A DNA stretch of 43,417 bases from Clostridia bacterium (GTDB lineage: Bacteria; Bacillota; Clostridia; Christensenellales; Aristaeellaceae). Every line of letters begins with the position of its first letter. Within the stretch, counting starts at the first letter, position 1. The stretch is taken from assembly GCA_017937655.1 (NCBI GenBank), contig JAGBDE010000022.1, forward strand, positions 1 to 43,417. The letters are read 5' to 3'. The notes beneath the pieces are model-generated. The model was not told where the DNA came from. It did no database searches and saw only the letters and a program-made list of their open reading frames with translations. The translations under genes and the position numbers were made by a program. Below are positions 41,857 to 43,417 of the stretch, in pieces.

Positions 41857-43326
41857 TTATGGTGGAGCACTACCGGCAATATCCGAACCGAAAACCTGCT
41901 GAACATCCTCCAGAGAAATCGTCTCCGATTCGTCTTTGTAGTTATAGGTCATCACCAGCTTGTCTTCAAACACATAAATGCTGTTGACGAAAACATCGAT
42001 AATCTGCTTCTGATATTCCAGATCGTTGGGATCGCCATATTTGAACCGTTCGATCCATCCAACGATCTGTTCTTTGGTGAACTTTGGCTTGCCCAGCTTT
42101 TCCTGCAGGATGCTGATGTTCAGTTCTTCCCGGCGGGCTTCCAGCTCTTCCAGCCGCTTCTTGGTGGAAGGCGTAATGATGCCGGCTTCGATGGCGCTCA
42201 GCATGTTCTCAATAGCCTTTTCGCATTCCTTCAACTGCTGACGAAGCGTGGGAAGCATCGTATTTTCCTGATCCTGCAAAGCAATGATCGCATCGGCAAT
42301 GCGGTTGATGACCTCGTCGTTCATGACGCGTGATACGGTTGCCTGCACCACAGCCCGTTCGATCCAATGCTTTTTGAGCGCTTTCAGATTGCAGCCCAGC
42401 TTGCGCTTGGCGCCGCCGCATTTGTAGTAATGATACACATCGCCGTTGTTGCTCCGACCGCTTTCGCCTGCCAGCATTCGTCCGCATTTTCCGCAGAACA
42501 ATTTGGTGGTCAGAAGATATTCCTCCGTGGCTTTCGCTCTTGCGGGGGCACGGCGGTTGACTTCCATTCGCTGCTGTACTCGGTTGAATTGCGCTTCATC
42601 AACAATGACAGGCAGCTTGCCGGGGATGACGATCTGACCATAGCGATATTCGCCGATATACTTCCGGTTTTTCAGCACGGTTTCCATGCTGCCGATGCGG
42701 AAGGGCTTCCCCTTGGAAGTGCGAACGCCCTGCTTGTTCAGAAAATCTACTATGCTTGTAAGCGATTCGCCGTTGTCATAACGGCGGAAGATTTCCTGAA
42801 CAATGGGAGCGGTGGCAGGATCAAGCTCCAATACACCGTCCGCGCCACGTCGGAAGCCCATCGGGATCGTTCCGCCATTGTTTCTGCCTTTGAGTGCGTT
42901 TTCTGTCTGTCCACGTTGAATCTTCACTGCAAGTTCCGCAGAGTAATATTCGGACAAGCCCTCCAGCAATGATTCCAGAAGGATTCCCTCGGGACTGTCG
43001 GCGATGTTTTCTGTGGCAGAGATCACCTTCACGCCATTCTTTTTCAGAATATGCTTGTAGGTGGCGCTGTCGTATCGGTCACGGGAAAAGCGATCAAGCT
43101 TCCATACAATGATCACATCGAACAGCTTTTTCTCGCTGTCGTTGATCATCCGCTGAAAGTCAGGACGGTCTGCCGTTCTTGCGGACATGGCACGGTCGAT
43201 ATAGTTGCCGATCACAGTGATCCCGTTGCGTTCCGCATAGGCCATGCATTCGCGCAGCTGACCTTCGATACTTTCTTCACGTTGATTATCCGAAGAATAG
43301 CGGGCATAAATCACGCCGGTCATCAT
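41857..43326 (-). CDS. Large serine recombinase (resolvase/integrase)
   Basis: A 489-residue site-specific recombinase of a mobile element. The N-terminal catalytic domain begins MMTGVIYARYSSDNQREESIEGQ, with the nucleophilic Ser in the YSSDNQ motif, followed by DRPDFQRMI, WKLDRFSRDRYDS and ENIADSPEGILLESLLEGLSEYYS. A recombinase domain (GFRRGADGVLELDPATAPIVQEIFRRYDNGES), a zinc ribbon (CGKCG, YKCGG...GCN) and a coiled coil (about residues 345-400) follow. The ATG at 43324-43326 is chosen over an in-frame GTG at 43332 because GGGAGG lies five bases upstream of it. The 3' end faces the chromosome, so an attachment site may lie at 41719-41835. Confidence 0.93.
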   Translation of the reverse strand: MMTGVIYARYSSDNQREESIEGQLRECMAYAERNGITVIGNYIDRAMSARTADRPDFQRMINDSEKKLFDVIIVWKLDRFSRDRYDSATYKHILKKNGVKVISATENIADSPEGILLESLLEGLSEYYSAELAVKIQRGQTENALKGRNNGGTIPMGFRRGADGVLELDPATAPIVQEIFRRYDNGESLTSIVDFLNKQGVRTSKGKPFRIGSMETVLKNRKYIGEYRYGQIVIPGKLPVIVDEAQFNRVQQRMEVNRRAPARAKATEEYLLTTKLFCGKCGRMLAGESGRSNNGDVYHYYKCGGAKRKLGCNLKALKKHWIERAVVQATVSRVMNDEVINRIADAIIALQDQENTMLPTLRQQLKECEKAIENMLSAIEAGIITPSTKKRLEELEARREELNISILQEKLGKPKFTKEQIVGWIERFKYGDPNDLEYQKQIIDVFVNSIYVFEDKLVMTYNYKDESETISLEDVQQVFGSDIAGSAPP

Positions 43327-43356
43327 CTTCACCTCCCATCTGCTTCATATGGCTGA

Positions 43357-43417
43357 TTACAGCTTGTGCACATAATCCTCCAGCTGGCTGAACAGACGCT
43401 CCACATAAACGGTGGTA
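43357..43417 (-). CDS. 3' end of an unidentified gene at the right edge
   Basis: The last 19 codons of a leftward frame (TTVYVERLFSQLEDYVHKL, then TAA at 43357-43359) enter from the right edge and end 30 bp before the recombinase start. The peptide is too short to identify. The spacing and strand suggest an operon with the recombinase, as in elements that carry several genes or several recombinases in a row. Confidence 0.6.
   Translation of the reverse strand, partial: TTVYVERLFSQLEDYVHKL

Noticed and set aside
1-43417. CRISPR arrays, tRNA or rRNA genes
   Set aside because: I saw no regularly spaced direct repeats and no recognisable tRNA or rRNA sequence on either strand.

Overview
The window looks like chromosomal DNA of a GC-rich, strictly anaerobic, gut-type clostridium (Bacillota, Clostridia; something near the Oscillospirales or Christensenellales is my guess). 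The reasons are AGGAGG-type ribosome binding sites, the NAD-linked PyrK/PyrD orotate pathway together with a PyrI subunit, a clostridial-type chorismate synthase, DUF3842 and C_GCAxxG_C_C proteins, a cytosolic cellobiose phosphorylase, a TnpV fragment and secreted SH3/peptidoglycan-binding proteins. I could not run any similarity search; all family calls come from motifs I recognise.

Layout. 1-174: 5' part of a tnpV gene at the left edge, so a mobile element borders the window. 400-2124 (-): phosphoglucomutase, with a divergent promoter region shared with a very large secreted cell-wall protein (2426-6265). 6490-7518: P-loop ATPase of the PRK06851 type. 7614-11176: rimO-pgsA-pncC-recA, followed by a small membrane protein and a structured, repeat-rich intergenic stretch. 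11924-16697 (-): aroA-aroC-rlmD-thioesterase-HD hydrolase operon. 16837-17778 (-): AEC transporter. 17977-21387: ECF S component, nucleoside-kinase-like ATPase, DUF3842, Mrp and C_GCAxxG_C_C operon. 21442-25326: MazG-like gene (-), two cell-envelope genes and an MFS transporter. 25495-35908: complete UMP biosynthesis operon pyrC-carA-carB-pyrK-pyrD-pyrF-(GyrI-like)-pyrE-pyrB-pyrI. 36108-38549: cellobiose phosphorylase. 38672-41224: NusG-II protein, Gx transporter, FMN-binding protein and ApbE, a flavin electron-transfer cassette. 41221-41718: acetyltransferase. 41857-43417 (-): large serine recombinase and the tail of another gene, i.e. a second mobile element at the right edge.

The strongest unusual signal is in carA. 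The small subunit of carbamoyl-phosphate synthase has Ser instead of the nucleophilic Cys of the glutaminase site, and several glutamine-contacting positions are also changed, while the rest of the protein and carB look intact. This resembles ammonia-dependent CPS I of ureotelic animals and suggests that pyrimidine synthesis here runs on free ammonia. Other points of interest are the unrecognised module repeated four times in the 1279-residue wall protein and its Cys-containing C-terminal domain, a GyrI-like gene inside the pyr operon, the reduced electron-transfer cassette, an ECF transporter/kinase pair of unknown substrate, and a dispersed inverted repeat found twice in opposite orientations.
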